NCBI GenBank assembly: GCA_937898265.1
Contig: CALEJM010000147.1
Coordinates: forward strand, 1-23,851
Direction of reading: 5' to 3'
DNA from: an uncultured Porphyromonadaceae bacterium
GTDB taxonomy: Bacteria; Bacteroidota; Bacteroidia; Bacteroidales; Paludibacteraceae
DNA: 23,851 nucleotides
A model generated the notes under the pieces. It did not search any database and was not told the DNA's origin. It saw nothing but the letters and a program-made list of their open reading frames with translations. The position numbers and the translations under genes are program-made. Below, one piece after another: positions 14,667-23,120 of this stretch; the stretch's first letter is position 1; every line of letters begins with the position of its first letter.

Positions 14667-14710
14667 CAAAAATAGCCTTGCCGTCAAGAGACGACAAGGC
14701 TATTTGTTTT
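14667..14710. terminator. Bidirectional terminator between convergent genes
   Basis: AAATAGCCTTG at 14670-14680 pairs with CAAGGCTATTT at 14695-14705, with CGTC/GACG extending the stem around an AAGA loop. It is flanked by A-rich sequence on the left and GTTTTT on the right, so it can stop both the EamA transcript and the opposing flavodoxin transcript. Confidence 0.88.
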
Positions 14711-14726
14711 TGTGCGCGAGAGGAGA

Positions 14727-15293
14727 TTATTTGCCGAGTTCGGCTTTCCACTCGTTGAGCATGGTTGAGTCGCAGTTGTTGAGCAACTTACCATCTTGCC
14801 AGTTGAGGTCTGGGTAGTTGGTGCGGAGATATTCCATGCTGCCGTCGATAGTTGATTGAGCAGAGGTAGCGAATGGAATCAAAGTCTTGCCCTCGAGGAG
14901 GTTGTTGTCCAACCATGAGTTGATGATGCGTGGGCAAGCGTTCCACCAGATTGGGAAACCGATGAAGATGGTGGTGTAGTCGCTGATGTCGGTGCAAGCC
15001 TTAATCATAGGACGAGCCTCAGGATCGCTGTTCTCAACGCATGAGCGGCTCTCTGGGTTGGTGTAGTCGAGGTCAGCCTCTGTGTAAGCCTCGGCAGGCT
15101 CGATTTCCCAGAGGTCGGCATTCATCACCTCAGCCAATTGGGTAGCCACACCTTTGGTGACGCCAGAAGCTGAGAAATAGACTACCAAACATTTTTCTGC
15201 AGCAGGAGCTTCCTCCTCTTGTTGTTGATTCTCTTTTGCTTTGCAGGCGGTGAACAAACCGAGTACTGCGAGCACAAATAACAGTTTTTTCAT
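14727..15293 (-). CDS. Flavodoxin-like lipoprotein
   Basis: 188 residues. Signal peptide MKKLLFVLAVLGLFTAC with lipidated Cys17, then a Gln/Glu-rich linker. The flavodoxin fold starts at ~33 with CLVVYFSASGVTKGVATQLA, whose 'FSxSGxT' loop binds the FMN phosphate. IFIGFPIWWNACPRIINSWL is the second conserved flavin-contact region. The N-terminal lipobox implies an exported, membrane-attached flavoprotein, possibly in envelope redox; its partner is unknown. It lies 33 bp downstream of trmN6 on the same strand and probably shares its promoter. Confidence 0.9.
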   Translation of the reverse strand: MKKLLFVLAVLGLFTACKAKENQQQEEEAPAAEKCLVVYFSASGVTKGVATQLAEVMNADLWEIEPAEAYTEADLDYTNPESRSCVENSDPEARPMIKACTDISDYTTIFIGFPIWWNACPRIINSWLDNNLLEGKTLIPFATSAQSTIDGSMEYLRTNYPDLNWQDGKLLNNCDSTMLNEWKAELGK

Positions 15294-15326
15294 GTGTGTT
15301 TATTGAATTAAAAATAAATAAATATG

Positions 15327-16037
15327 CTAAAGATGAAAATCGCGCATCAGCTCTAAATACCACTCGGAGCGGGAGTTGTCGCTGTGGCGCATACAGTGGT
15401 CGTGGACATTCGGCGTGGCTACGTAGCCCTTGCGATGAACCACCACGAAACGCTTAGGCGCCTTCTCGGGCAGCGTGCGGATGCGGTAGAGCTCCTGCAC
15501 GGAGAAACCTACGATGAGACACTCGGCACAAAACGTGTCGAGCACCTCGCCCGGAATGCAGACCGAGAACACACCGTTGTCTTCCAACAGTTCGTAAGCC
15601 CCCTTGATGAGCACCCGAAACGGCAGACTCGACGTGTGGCGGGCTCGGCAGCGACCAAGGTCGTCGTTCTCCAGACTCTTGTCGAAGTAGGGCGGATTGC
15701 ATACCACGCTGTCAAAACGCTCCCCCTGTGCCGCAGTCAGATAATCTTGAAACGCAATGTGCTGCAGGGTGATACGTTGTGCAAACGGTGAGTTGGCAAA
15801 ATTCTCGGCAGCATCAATCACCGCGTTCTCGTCAATCTCAATGGCATGAATCGTAGCCTCGGGATAGCGCTGAGCCAACATCAACGAGAGAACGCCCGTG
15901 CCGGTGCCGATGTCGAGGATGCGACGTCCGCCCTGACTCAGCGTGCCAAGGAGGTCGCTGTCGGTTCCCACCTTCATCGCCGCGTGCGTCTGCTGGATGG
16001 CAAACTGTTTGAACTCAAAAAGTTCCTTCCTTCTCAT
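15327..16037 (-). CDS. trmN6: tRNA1(Val) (adenine(37)-N6)-methyltransferase
   Basis: 236 residues with a Rossmann-fold SAM-dependent methyltransferase. The N-terminal [20 protein letters not shown] (ahead of LLG) is typical of TrmN6/YfiC. SAM-binding motif I is DIGTGTGV (42-49), the acidic ribose contact is AIEIDE (65-70), and the catalytic NPPY (114-117) marks N6-adenine methylation. The enzyme methylates A37 of tRNA-Val. It is divergent from pnp, with its own TAnnTTTG box at 16065-16058, and the flavodoxin-like gene follows. Confidence 0.92.
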   Translation of the reverse strand: MRRKELFEFKQFAIQQTHAAMKVGTDSDLLGTLSQGGRRILDIGTGTGVLSLMLAQRYPEATIHAIEIDENAVIDAAENFANSPFAQRITLQHIAFQDYLTAAQGERFDSVVCNPPYFDKSLENDDLGRCRARHTSSLPFRVLIKGAYELLEDNGVFSVCIPGEVLDTFCAECLIVGFSVQELYRIRTLPEKAPKRFVVVHRKGYVATPNVHDHCMRHSDNSRSEWYLELMRDFHL

Positions 16038-16057
16038 TGCGTGGATTTTTCGGTCGG

Positions 16058-16065
16058 CAAAGGTA
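16058..16065 (-). promoter_or_regulatory. Bacteroidetes -7 box (TACCTTTG) for trmN6
   Basis: CAAAGGTA on the plus strand reads TACCTTTG on the minus strand, 20 bp before the trmN6 start codon. The nearest TTG is at about 22 bp spacing. Confidence 0.65.
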
Positions 16066-16237
16066 CGTCTTTTTCTTGTGATATGTACAAAACGAATGAA
16101 AGATTCGTGTCTGAAAGACTCTTTTTGTCGTCATCAATAGTTCCCCTCCCAACCTCCAAACACAACTTTTTTACCCGATATACTACTTTAATTAACAAGG
16201 AACGCAAAAATATGACTCAGTTACGGAATAAAAATCG

Positions 16238-16245
16238 TACCTTTG
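16238..16245 (+). promoter_or_regulatory. Bacteroidetes -7 box (TACCTTTG) for pnp
   Basis: TACCTTTG lies 32 bp before the ATG at 16278. This supports that start over the long in-frame extension running back to 15846. No TTG is seen at 20-bp spacing. Confidence 0.72.
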
Positions 16246-16277
16246 CGCCAAATTTTCGAGAAATAAAAATAGACGAT

Positions 16278-18584
16278 ATGAATGTAATCACTAAGACCGT
16301 GCAACTCCCTGACGGTCGTGAAATTAAAATCGAGACTGGCAAGTTGGCCAAACAAGCCGACGGTGCTGTAATGCTCACCATGGGTAAAACCATGCTGTTG
16401 GCAACAGTCTGCTCTGCAAAAGACGCAGTGCCTGGCACAGACTTCATGCCATTGACCACCGATTACAAAGAGAAATTTGCTTCAGCAGGACGTTTCCCAG
16501 GCGGCTTCCTCCGTCGCGAAGGTCGCTCATCCGACTACGAGATCCTCATCTCACGCTTGGTTGACCGCGCTCTCCGTCCTCTCTTCCCAGACGACTACCA
16601 CGCAGAAACTTTTGTAAACGTAACACTCTATTCTGCCGACGGCATCGACATGCCTGACGCCTTGGCAGGATTTGCAGCTTCAGCCGCTTTGGCTGTCAGC
16701 GATATTCCGTTCCACGGCCCAATCTCTGAGGTTCGTGTAGCCCGTATCGATGGCGAATTTGTTATCAACCCAACCTTCGAACAACTCGAGCGCGCCGACA
16801 TGGAACTCATGGTGGCTGCCACACTCGACAACATCATGATGGTTGAAGGCGAAATGAAAGAGGTGTCAGAACTCGACCTCCTCAACGCTATCCGCGCTGC
16901 CCACGAAGCCATCAAACCACAATGCCAGATGCAGCTCGAACTCATGGAGGCTGCCGGCAAAACCGAGAAACGCGTTTATTGCCACGAAGAGAACGACGAC
17001 GAACTCCGCGCCGACGTTCGCGAGAAGACCTACGACAAGGCTTACGCCCTCGCAACCTCTTGCAACGCCGACAAACACTCACGCGAAGCTAACTTCAAAG
17101 CCGTTCTTGAAGAGTATAAAGCCAACTTCACCGAAGAAGAACTTGAACTCAAAGGCGCAATGATTGACCGCTACTACCACGACGTAGAGAAAGAGGCTAT
17201 GCGCCGCTCAATCCTCGACGAAGGCAAACGTCTCGACGGCCGTAAGACCAACGAGATCCGTCCAATCTGGTCTGAGGTAGACTACCTCCCAGGTCCTCAC
17301 GGCTCATCAATCTTCACCCGCGGCGAGACTCAGTCACTCTGCACCGTGACCCTCGGCACCAAGATGGACGAGAAAATTGTTGACGAAGCCCTCATCCAAG
17401 GCAAAGAACGCTTCCTCCTCCACTACAACTTCCCACCATTCTCAACCGGCGAAGCACGCGCCTCACGTGGCGTAGGTCGTCGCGAGATCGGTCACGGCAA
17501 CCTCGCTTGCCGCGCCCTCAAAACCATGATTCCAGACAACTACCCATACGTAGTACGCGTAGTTTCAGATATCCTCGAGTCTAACGGCTCATCATCCATG
17601 GCAACTGTCTGCGCTGGTACACTCGCCCTCATGGACGCCGGTGTGCCTATCAAACGCCCAGTATCAGGTATCGCTATGGGTCTTATCTCTGAGAACAAAG
17701 GTACCAACTACGCCGTGTTGAGCGATATCCTCGGCGACGAAGACCACCTCGGCGATATGGACTTCAAGGTAACAGGTACTGTCAACGGTATCACAGCTAC
17801 ACAGATGGATATCAAGGTTGACGGCTTGAGCTACGAAATCCTCGAGCGCGCACTCAACCAAGCTAAAGAGGGTCGTATGCACATCCTCGGTAAGATTGCC
17901 GAGACCATCCAAGAGCCACGTGCCGACCTCAAACCTCACGCTCCACGCATCGAGATGCTGATGATTCCTAAAGAGTTCATCGGTGCTGTTATCGGTCCTG
18001 GTGGCAAAATCATCCAAGGTATTCAAGCTGAGACAGGCGCTGTGGTTACCATCGAAGAAGTGGAAGAAGGTGGTCGTGTAGAGATTGCTGCCAACAACAA
18101 AGCAAGCATCGACGCTGCTTTGGCACGCGTTCGCGCTATCGTTGCCATCCCAGAGATTGGCGAGGTCTATCACTCAACAGTAAAATCAATCATGCCTTAC
18201 GGTGCTTTCGTTGAAATCATGCCTGGCAAGGAAGGTCTGCTCCACATCTCAGAAATCGACTGGCGTCGTTACGAGACCATGGAAGAGACCGGCATGAAAG
18301 AGGGCGACAAGATTGACGTTAAACTCCTCGAGATTGAAGAGAAGACCGGCAAACTCCGTCTCTCAGCCAGAGCTTTGAAAGAGAAACCAGAAGGCTACGT
18401 AGAGCCAGAGCGTCCAGCACGTCCACCACGTGGTGACCGCGGTCCACGTCCAGAGCGTGGCGACAGAGGTCCTCGTCCACACGGCGATCGTGGCCCACGT
18501 CCAGAACGCGGCGACAGAGGTCCACGCCCAGAGCGCGGTCCACGTCCAGAGCGTCCTGAACACCACGAAAACTCAGAGAACTAA
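16278..18584 (+). CDS. pnp: Polyribonucleotide nucleotidyltransferase (PNPase) with an RG-rich C-terminal tail
   Basis: 768 residues from [20 protein letters not shown]; the upstream in-frame codons overlap the promoter and trmN6. Two RNase PH domains carry characteristic stretches ([40 protein letters not shown]). The KH domain is at ~555-620 ([14 protein letters not shown]) and the S1 domain at ~627-702 ([20 protein letters not shown]). PNPase is the phosphorolytic 3'-5' exoribonuclease of mRNA decay. The tail (~703-768) is an unusual Arg/Gly/Pro-rich repeat (GPRPERGDR units), adding ~60 residues to the usual ~710. A terminator and tRNA-Arg follow. Confidence 0.97.
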   Translation: MNVITKTVQLPDGREIKIETGKLAKQADGAVMLTMGKTMLLATVCSAKDAVPGTDFMPLTTDYKEKFASAGRFPGGFLRREGRSSDYEILISRLVDRALRPLFPDDYHAETFVNVTLYSADGIDMPDALAGFAASAALAVSDIPFHGPISEVRVARIDGEFVINPTFEQLERADMELMVAATLDNIMMVEGEMKEVSELDLLNAIRAAHEAIKPQCQMQLELMEAAGKTEKRVYCHEENDDELRADVREKTYDKAYALATSCNADKHSREANFKAVLEEYKANFTEEELELKGAMIDRYYHDVEKEAMRRSILDEGKRLDGRKTNEIRPIWSEVDYLPGPHGSSIFTRGETQSLCTVTLGTKMDEKIVDEALIQGKERFLLHYNFPPFSTGEARASRGVGRREIGHGNLACRALKTMIPDNYPYVVRVVSDILESNGSSSMATVCAGTLALMDAGVPIKRPVSGIAMGLISENKGTNYAVLSDILGDEDHLGDMDFKVTGTVNGITATQMDIKVDGLSYEILERALNQAKEGRMHILGKIAETIQEPRADLKPHAPRIEMLMIPKEFIGAVIGPGGKIIQGIQAETGAVVTIEEVEEGGRVEIAANNKASIDAALARVRAIVAIPEIGEVYHSTVKSIMPYGAFVEIMPGKEGLLHISEIDWRRYETMEETGMKEGDKIDVKLLEIEEKTGKLRLSARALKEKPEGYVEPERPARPPRGDRGPRPERGDRGPRPHGDRGPRPERGDRGPRPERGPRPERPEHHENSEN

Positions 18585-18606
18585 TCTGAACAACACATAA
18601 TACTTG

Positions 18607-18647
18607 AATAGGGGTCGGAACTCACTCGTGAGTCAGCCCCTATTTTT
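18607..18647 (+). terminator. Intrinsic terminator of pnp
   Basis: AATAGGGG at 18607-18614 pairs with CCCCTATT at 18637-18644, with inner stem ACTCA/TGAGT and a T tract. It ends 2 nt before the tRNA gene. Confidence 0.88.
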
Positions 18648-18648
18648 C

Positions 18649-18720
18649 GCTCCCATAGTTTAATGGATAGAATAAAGGATTCCGGTTCCTTCGGTTACGG
18701 TTCGATTCCGTATGGGAGTA
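18649..18720 (+). tRNA. tRNA-Arg (anticodon CCG)
   Basis: A complete 72-nt cloverleaf. The acceptor stem is GCTCCCA/TGGGAGT (first pair G-U) with discriminator A. The D stem is GTTT/AGAT-type with GG in the loop, the anticodon stem is AAGGA/TCCTT, and the loop TTCCGGT gives anticodon CCG (codon CGG). The T arm is TACGG-TTCGATT-CCGTA. The 3' CCA is not encoded. It has no obvious own promoter box and sits directly behind the pnp terminator. A strong terminator follows at 18742. Confidence 0.95.
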
Positions 18721-18741
18721 CAAAAATAAAATAGAAAAAAC

Positions 18742-18776
18742 AAGGACATATCATAACGATATGTCCTTCTTGTTTT
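18742..18776 (+). terminator. Intrinsic terminator after tRNA-Arg
   Basis: AAGGACATAT at 18742-18751 pairs with ATATGTCCTT at 18759-18768 around a 7-nt loop, preceded by an A tract and followed by CTTGTTTTT. Confidence 0.88.
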
Positions 18777-18878
18777 TATGCTGTTTTGTTGTGGTTGTTT
18801 TGGGTGTGTAAAAGGTTCAAATGAAAAGTTTTTTTGAACGAAAAATCAAGTATGACGTTATTTGGCATAGTTGGACGC
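18777..18878. other. Gene-free stretch with one inverted repeat
   Basis: This stretch is AT-rich. GTTCAA at 18815-18820 and TTGAAC at 18834-18839 form a small inverted repeat that could be an operator for the promoter box at 18879. Nothing else was recognised. Confidence 0.35.
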
Positions 18879-18886
18879 TAATTTTG
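18879..18886 (+). promoter_or_regulatory. Candidate -7 box (TAATTTTG) upstream of a small ORF
   Basis: TAATTTTG fits TAnnTTTG and is followed by CACC, as at several other promoters here. A TTTG lies 14 bp upstream, closer than the usual -33 spacing. Confidence 0.45.
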
Positions 18887-18914
18887 CACCGTAAAACAAC
18901 GACACCAAACGCTT

Positions 18915-18995
18915 ATGATTGTAGCACTCAAAAACATCGCGCTGCCGCTGGCGGTACTCCCACCTGATAAGTATCAACGCGGCCCCCTTAACTAA
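18915..18995 (+). CDS. Possible small ORF, 26 codons, unknown function
   Basis: ATG at 18915, TAA at 18993-18995. The product begins MIVALKNIALPLAVLPPDKY and ends QRGPLN: a short hydrophobic stretch followed by a polar, proline-containing tail. A -7-like box lies 28 bp upstream. No homologue is recognised, and ORFs this short occur by chance. Its support is position and the promoter box only. Confidence 0.28.
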   Translation: MIVALKNIALPLAVLPPDKYQRGPLN

Positions 18996-19060
18996 CACAA
19001 AACATCATTTCCCTCCCCACAACATCAAAAATATCCACTCCTAATAGTTATCTTTTGCAT

Positions 19061-19101
19061 CAAAAAAGTGCATTGACCGCCGCTCCACCTGGTCAATGCA
19101 C
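19061..19101 (-). terminator. Intrinsic terminator of the uracil-DNA-glycosylase-family gene
   Basis: GTGCATTGACC at 19068-19078 and GGTCAATGCAC at 19091-19101 form a perfect 11-bp stem. On the minus strand it is followed by TTTTTTG (rc of 19061-19067), 25 bp after the stop codon. Confidence 0.88.
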
Positions 19102-19125
19102 TATTTGTTTGTCTTTTCTCTGTTG

Positions 19126-19716
19126 TTATAGCACTCCGATATGCTGAAACACTGTTCGGTAGGCTTCGGCTTTCTTGGCGAGCGCCAGCGGATAGGCTCG
19201 TGAGGTGCTCGGCATCCGATAGAGGCGAAACGTCTGTTCCCCTAAGATGAAGTCGGAAAAACTTCCCATCTTGGGCTGTTCGATATGAAAATGTTCGCAG
19301 ATGGTATCCGTTGCTTTCTGTCCTGTGGTAACGATGGTGCGACAGTCGGGCATCTGGCTCAAGAGCGCTTCAATATCGGTCTGTTCCACCACTTCCAGAA
19401 ACTTGTCGGAGGCGTTGTCTTGGAGTCGGCGGATGGCAGAAGCGGTGTCGTAAAGACCGATGCCCACACGATTAAGGAAGTCGATAATCGCTTCTTTGTG
19501 GTACCGTTTAGCCTCAACGTCAACAAAATGGAACGCGTCGGCATAAAACAGCAGGCCCATCACACGCCACATGTCGTTGGTGAAGTTCGGGTAGAAAAAC
19601 TCTATTGACCATCGCTTATGCTGTGGCGGAAACGAGCCCAACATCAGCACCTTGCCGTTTTGGGGAAGGAATGGCTGCAGCGGGTGTTGCTCTATAGGAA
19701 TCAAGTTAGGGGTCAT
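19126..19716 (-). CDS. Uracil-DNA glycosylase superfamily protein
   Basis: 196 residues with the superfamily's ends conserved. N-terminal motif A is VLMLGSFPP (about 23-31), followed by FFYPNFTNDMWRVMG, which resembles the 'NPRN.FW' segment of MUG/hypoxanthine-glycosylase-like members. A C-terminal motif MPSTSRAYPLAL (~168-179) is the counterpart of the H/NPSTSP loop. Such enzymes excise uracil, hypoxanthine or related lesions in base excision repair. The exact substrate subclass is uncertain. The gene lies downstream of the Wzz-like gene but is separated from it by a terminator at 19721-19751. Confidence 0.82.
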   Translation of the reverse strand: MTPNLIPIEQHPLQPFLPQNGKVLMLGSFPPQHKRWSIEFFYPNFTNDMWRVMGLLFYADAFHFVDVEAKRYHKEAIIDFLNRVGIGLYDTASAIRRLQDNASDKFLEVVEQTDIEALLSQMPDCRTIVTTGQKATDTICEHFHIEQPKMGSFSDFILGEQTFRLYRMPSTSRAYPLALAKKAEAYRTVFQHIGVL

Positions 19717-19720
19717 AACT

Positions 19721-19751
19721 AAAAAAGAGACCCCCTGTTGGAGGTCTCTTT
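19721..19751 (-). terminator. Intrinsic terminator at the end of the SPOR-folE-Wzz gene run
   Basis: AAAGAGACC at 19724-19732 and GGTCTCTTT at 19743-19751 form a 9-bp stem with a 10-nt loop. On the minus strand it continues into a T tract (rc of 19721-19726). Confidence 0.85.
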
Positions 19752-19768
19752 ATATAAAGATGTGCGAG

Positions 19769-20707
19769 TTATTTCTCTTTCAGATAGGCCATAATCTCCT
19801 TGCGGTATTTTGCCAAGAGGGCAAAGCAGAGACCCAAGAAGTAGCCGACAACAATCCAGATGCACATCTCCCAAAGGCGTGGGAAAGTGAGTGCCGACAT
19901 CGGGGCTACGAAGTCGATGACATTAGGATTGCTGTAGAGCACGCTCTCGGCTGTCTGACGTTGGCGAAGCAGTTGCTCGCGGTCGGTATAGTAGAGCTCT
20001 TGGTCGCGCTCCGACATGACGAGAGTCTGCTTGAATTGGAGGTCCAACTGCTGGTTGCGCACGAAATATTCGTAGTTGGAGAGTGAATCGATGCGTTGCA
20101 GTTCTTCGTTGCAGAAGTCAATATATTGTTGGAGATTGGCTTTACGAACGGAGTCAATGCGGGCAATGTCGCTCTGGTTGGAGAGGTAGTTCTGTAACGC
20201 CTGACAGAAGGTATTGAAATCGGTCTCGTGGCGCAGATAGACACGTACGGAGACACGGTCGGGCATCACGACATTGGAGGTGTCGGCCAGGAACGAACCA
20301 ATCTTCTTGTATTCGATGATGTCGGCAACGGAGTCGTTCTTGAAGTCGATGACGTTGAAGTGGTTGATGCGGTGAATCTTGTTGGCGTAATCGGTCTTAA
20401 GACCCAACTTGTCGGCCATCTGTGGGTTGTGACAGAGCGAGCCGAGGTAGTCGAGTTGGGCGATGACCTGTTGACGCGCCTCAGGTGCAAAAAGAATCAC
20501 AGCGTCGCCGTAGAAGAGGCGGCGTGGGGCAGAGGAGTGCCAGAGACCGACGCCGACGCAGAGGGCGAGACCGATGACCACTGCCCACCATTGCTGAAGG
20601 GAGAGTCGGATGGTTCGGGTGATGCAGCTGAGTATGCGCTTGCAGCATCCCTTTACCCATTGGCAAAACGCCAGAACGAGGTCGAAGAAATTCTTTTCGT
20701 TTGACAT
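19769..20707 (-). CDS. Wzz-like (chain-length determinant type) inner membrane protein
   Basis: 312 residues. A cytoplasmic N-terminal ~38 residues is followed by TM1 (WWAVVIGLALCVGVGLW, ~40-56), a large periplasmic region (~60-275) that is helical and charged with coiled-coil character (NLQQYIDFCNEELQRIDSLS; DREQLLRQRQTAESVL), and TM2 near the C-terminus (MCIWIVVGYFLGLCFALLA) ending in a short basic tail. This topology is that of Wzz/polysaccharide co-polymerases, though the usual Pro-rich motif before TM2 is weak (APMSALTFPRLWE). No tyrosine kinase domain is present. It is the last gene of a closely packed run (12 bp after the YD-repeat lipoprotein). Confidence 0.7.
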   Translation of the reverse strand: MSNEKNFFDLVLAFCQWVKGCCKRILSCITRTIRLSLQQWWAVVIGLALCVGVGLWHSSAPRRLFYGDAVILFAPEARQQVIAQLDYLGSLCHNPQMADKLGLKTDYANKIHRINHFNVIDFKNDSVADIIEYKKIGSFLADTSNVVMPDRVSVRVYLRHETDFNTFCQALQNYLSNQSDIARIDSVRKANLQQYIDFCNEELQRIDSLSNYEYFVRNQQLDLQFKQTLVMSERDQELYYTDREQLLRQRQTAESVLYSNPNVIDFVAPMSALTFPRLWEMCIWIVVGYFLGLCFALLAKYRKEIMAYLKEK

Positions 20708-20719
20708 GATGGTTTGGGC

Positions 20720-21778
20720 TTAATAATAGGTGATTTCGCGAGTGGTGATGAGGATGTCCAAAGAGCGGCTGGTGCTGTTCTCTTGTGGACCAACAGCCAC
20801 ACGGATGATATTGTTGTGGTCGTCGCGCTCAAGGTAGGTCTGAGTCTCGGCAACGTCGCCGCGACGGACGCAAAGACTGTCGAGGGTGTAGAGGTCGTTG
20901 TAGAAGAATGTAGCTTCGCTGTAAGCCTCTTCCTGGTCTTTGTTGAAGTATTGCTGTCGGGTCATGTAGTCGAACTTGTTGAAGCAAGCCACCTCTTTCT
21001 CCCAACCGTCCATGTGGTAGATGGTTGTGCGGACGTAGGTTGAGTCGTCATTGTAAGCGTAGCTTTGCTCTTGGGTGAGGACGGAACCGTCGAAATCGTT
21101 GATAGCGGCAATGCGACCGTCGGCATCGTAGGAGATCTCGCTGCGTGAAAGCACCACGCCGTTGGCATCGATATTGGTCTTGCTGATTACGCGGTTCTTG
21201 TCGTCGTAGGCATAGCGGGTCACCTTAGGCTTGTTGTCGTTGCTCCATTGGTTTTCCAACATATTGCCACGAGAGTCGTAGGTGTTATGCTCTTCGTATT
21301 CCTTTTCGCAGTGAGCGTTTTGACGAACGAATTCAACGAGGTTGTTGTTCTCGTCATAACTGTAGAGTTCGAGCTCGATAACTTCGCCCTCAGGAATTTT
21401 ATAGGTCACCTTGGTGATGCGTCCTTGCTCGTCGTGCTCCTCTTCGAGGTCGGTCTGATTGATATGCCAAACGCCTTCACATTGTTGGGTGTACTCCTCG
21501 TTGACGATGTTACCCTTGCCGTCGTAATAGCAAGTATAGATAGGTGTGCAGTCGTCGCGGGTCTCGGAGAAGAGTGTAAGGAATCCCTCTTCGTTGAATT
21601 CCATGGTGGTCACATAGGTCACGCCGTCGATGATTTGGGTGGTGACACATTGTTTTACTTTGCCCTCCAAACCGTAATTGTTCCAGTCGTTAGGGGTGTT
21701 GGCTGTTTCTTTCTTGCTGCAGCTGCTCATGGCAAGAACAGCCAAGAGAGCGAGGCAGAGCGTTTGAATTTTTTTCAT
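20720..21778 (-). CDS. Lipoprotein with RHS/YD-like repeats
   Basis: 352 residues. Signal peptide MKKIQTLCLALLAVLAMSSC with lipidated Cys20. The mature protein is a series of beta-hairpin units of YD-repeat type: CYYDGKGNIVNEEY, EEHDEQGRITKVTY, YSYDENNNLVEFV, NTYDSRGNMLEN, YAYDDKNRVISKT and SYDADGRIAAINDF. It is much shorter than true RHS toxins and lacks a C-terminal toxin domain. In Bacteroidetes such proteins are small surface or periplasmic lipoproteins of unknown function. It is 33 bp downstream of the beta-barrel gene and 12 bp upstream of the Wzz-like gene, so it is probably in one operon. Confidence 0.85.
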   Translation of the reverse strand: MKKIQTLCLALLAVLAMSSCSKKETANTPNDWNNYGLEGKVKQCVTTQIIDGVTYVTTMEFNEEGFLTLFSETRDDCTPIYTCYYDGKGNIVNEEYTQQCEGVWHINQTDLEEEHDEQGRITKVTYKIPEGEVIELELYSYDENNNLVEFVRQNAHCEKEYEEHNTYDSRGNMLENQWSNDNKPKVTRYAYDDKNRVISKTNIDANGVVLSRSEISYDADGRIAAINDFDGSVLTQEQSYAYNDDSTYVRTTIYHMDGWEKEVACFNKFDYMTRQQYFNKDQEEAYSEATFFYNDLYTLDSLCVRRGDVAETQTYLERDDHNNIIRVAVGPQENSTSRSLDILITTREITYY

Positions 21779-21811
21779 GATAGAATATCTATTGAAATGT
21801 TTGTTTGCTTG

Positions 21812-22513
21812 TTAGAAGTAGACATCGTAACGAATGCCGAACGAGAAGTAGCTGTCGATGTTCTGTGAGTCTTTCTCGCCGATGATGTTACCCTCTTTAT
21901 CCTTGAAGGGATAGCCGTCGAGTGTTTTGTTCGGTGTGTCCATCAGTGTGGTGTGATAGCTGAACTGAAATCCGAGTCGGCTGTGGTCGCCTATGTTGAA
22001 GAGGTAGCCTACATAGATTGGAATCATCGGTGAGAGCGAAATCTCTTTGTTGGCGTAGGAGATGCCTGTGCTACTCTTGCCAGAGAAGTCTACAGAACTG
22101 ACCATCAGACTAGCACCAGTACTTAAGTAGAGTCCGATGCCAGGGATAGGGAAGCAGGTGTAGAGCAGTTCTGTCGACTCATACAGCGACTGAAAATGGT
22201 AGCGGTAGGTGTCGTCGCCGCGAAGCATACCTCCTGTGAAGTTGATGCCGACAGCTGCGTATTGGCTGAACTGATAGCGGTAGCCGAGGTTGAAAGAACC
22301 TGCCAACTGACTGGAGGCGAAGAGTGCCTTGGTCTCGAGGTCGCCGAAGTAGTAGTCGGCATTGGCGCCAATGGTGATGTGATGGTTGTCGTTGAATCCA
22401 TCGTAGATGCCATGGCGGTCAAAACGTCCGTGGGCTGCCATGGCGCTTTGTGAGTTCAGCAGGCAGAGCACCAGACTGAGCATCGTCAACCATTTGATAC
22501 TACGTGCAGACAT
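21812..22513 (-). CDS. Outer-membrane beta-barrel protein (porin-like, ~25 kDa)
   Basis: 233 residues. Signal peptide MSARSIKWLTMLSLVLCLLN with SQSAMA as the likely cleavage region. The mature part alternates amphipathic strands (ITIGANADYYFGD; SFNLGYRYQFSQYAAVGINF; RLGFQFSYHTTLMD) and ends in an aromatic strand FSFGIRYDVYF, the classical C-terminal Phe recognised by the BAM complex. The size fits an 8-10-stranded OmpW/OmpA-barrel type. The ligand is unknown. It starts 9 bp after folE. Confidence 0.85.
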   Translation of the reverse strand: MSARSIKWLTMLSLVLCLLNSQSAMAAHGRFDRHGIYDGFNDNHHITIGANADYYFGDLETKALFASSQLAGSFNLGYRYQFSQYAAVGINFTGGMLRGDDTYRYHFQSLYESTELLYTCFPIPGIGLYLSTGASLMVSSVDFSGKSSTGISYANKEISLSPMIPIYVGYLFNIGDHSRLGFQFSYHTTLMDTPNKTLDGYPFKDKEGNIIGEKDSQNIDSYFSFGIRYDVYF

Positions 22514-22522
22514 TTTTCTTGA

Positions 22523-23098
22523 TTAGTGGTTGTGAATCAGAGAGATGAACTCTTCGCGAGTCTTGGCGCTCTCGAAGATGCCAGTGAAGTCGGAGGTAAC
22601 GGTCAAAGAGTGTTGTTTTTGAACACCGCGCATCTGCATGCACATGTGTTGAGCCTCAATGACAACCATCACGCCGAGAGGGTCGACGGTCTTTTGAATA
22701 CACTCTTTAATCTGTGTGGTGAGACGCTCCTGAAGTTGGAGACGGTGTGAGTAGATGTCGACAACGCGTGCAATCTTACTCAAGCCGGTGATGTGGTGCT
22801 TAGGGATATAAGCCACGTGTGCCTTACCGAAGAATGGGAGCATGTGGTGTTCGCACATTGAGAAGAACTCAATGTCCTTCACGATAACCATCTGTTGGTA
22901 TTTCTCGTGGAACATAGCGCTGCGCAGCACCTCCTCGGCATCCTGGTGATAGCCTTGGGTGATGAACTGCATGGCTTTTGCCACACGCATTGGGGTCTTC
23001 ACCAAGCCTTCGCGGTTTGGGTCTTCGCTAAGGAGTTTGAGAATCTCTGTATAATGTTCTGCCAACTTGATGGTGGCGTCGTTGATTGGTTCGTTCAT
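22523..23098 (-). CDS. folE: GTP cyclohydrolase I
   Basis: 191 residues from [20 protein letters not shown]; a further in-frame ATG at 23149 lies inside the SPOR gene and is unlikely. The enzyme converts GTP to dihydroneopterin triphosphate, the first step of folate synthesis. Landmarks are [18 protein letters not shown] (24-43) and the zinc and active-site motif [10 protein letters not shown] (Cys82, His84, His85). [20 protein letters not shown] with RLTTQI (105-130) and [11 protein letters not shown] (His151, Cys153 for zinc) complete the active site. The length is normal for the family. It lies 22 bp after the SPOR gene, an arrangement common in Bacteroidales. Confidence 0.97.
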   Translation of the reverse strand: MNEPINDATIKLAEHYTEILKLLSEDPNREGLVKTPMRVAKAMQFITQGYHQDAEEVLRSAMFHEKYQQMVIVKDIEFFSMCEHHMLPFFGKAHVAYIPKHHITGLSKIARVVDIYSHRLQLQERLTTQIKECIQKTVDPLGVMVVIEAQHMCMQMRGVQKQHSLTVTSDFTGIFESAKTREEFISLIHNH

Positions 23099-23120
23099 TG
23101 TTATGTAGTCTGTTAATTGA

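Noticed and set aside
15846..16277. N-terminal extension of PNPase back to 15846
   Set aside because: It overlaps trmN6 on the other strand and the pnp promoter at 16238. Known PNPases start at the position equivalent to 16278.
18649..18720. tRNA-Arg as an integration (att) site
   Set aside because: No duplicate of the tRNA 3' end and no integrase was found in the window.
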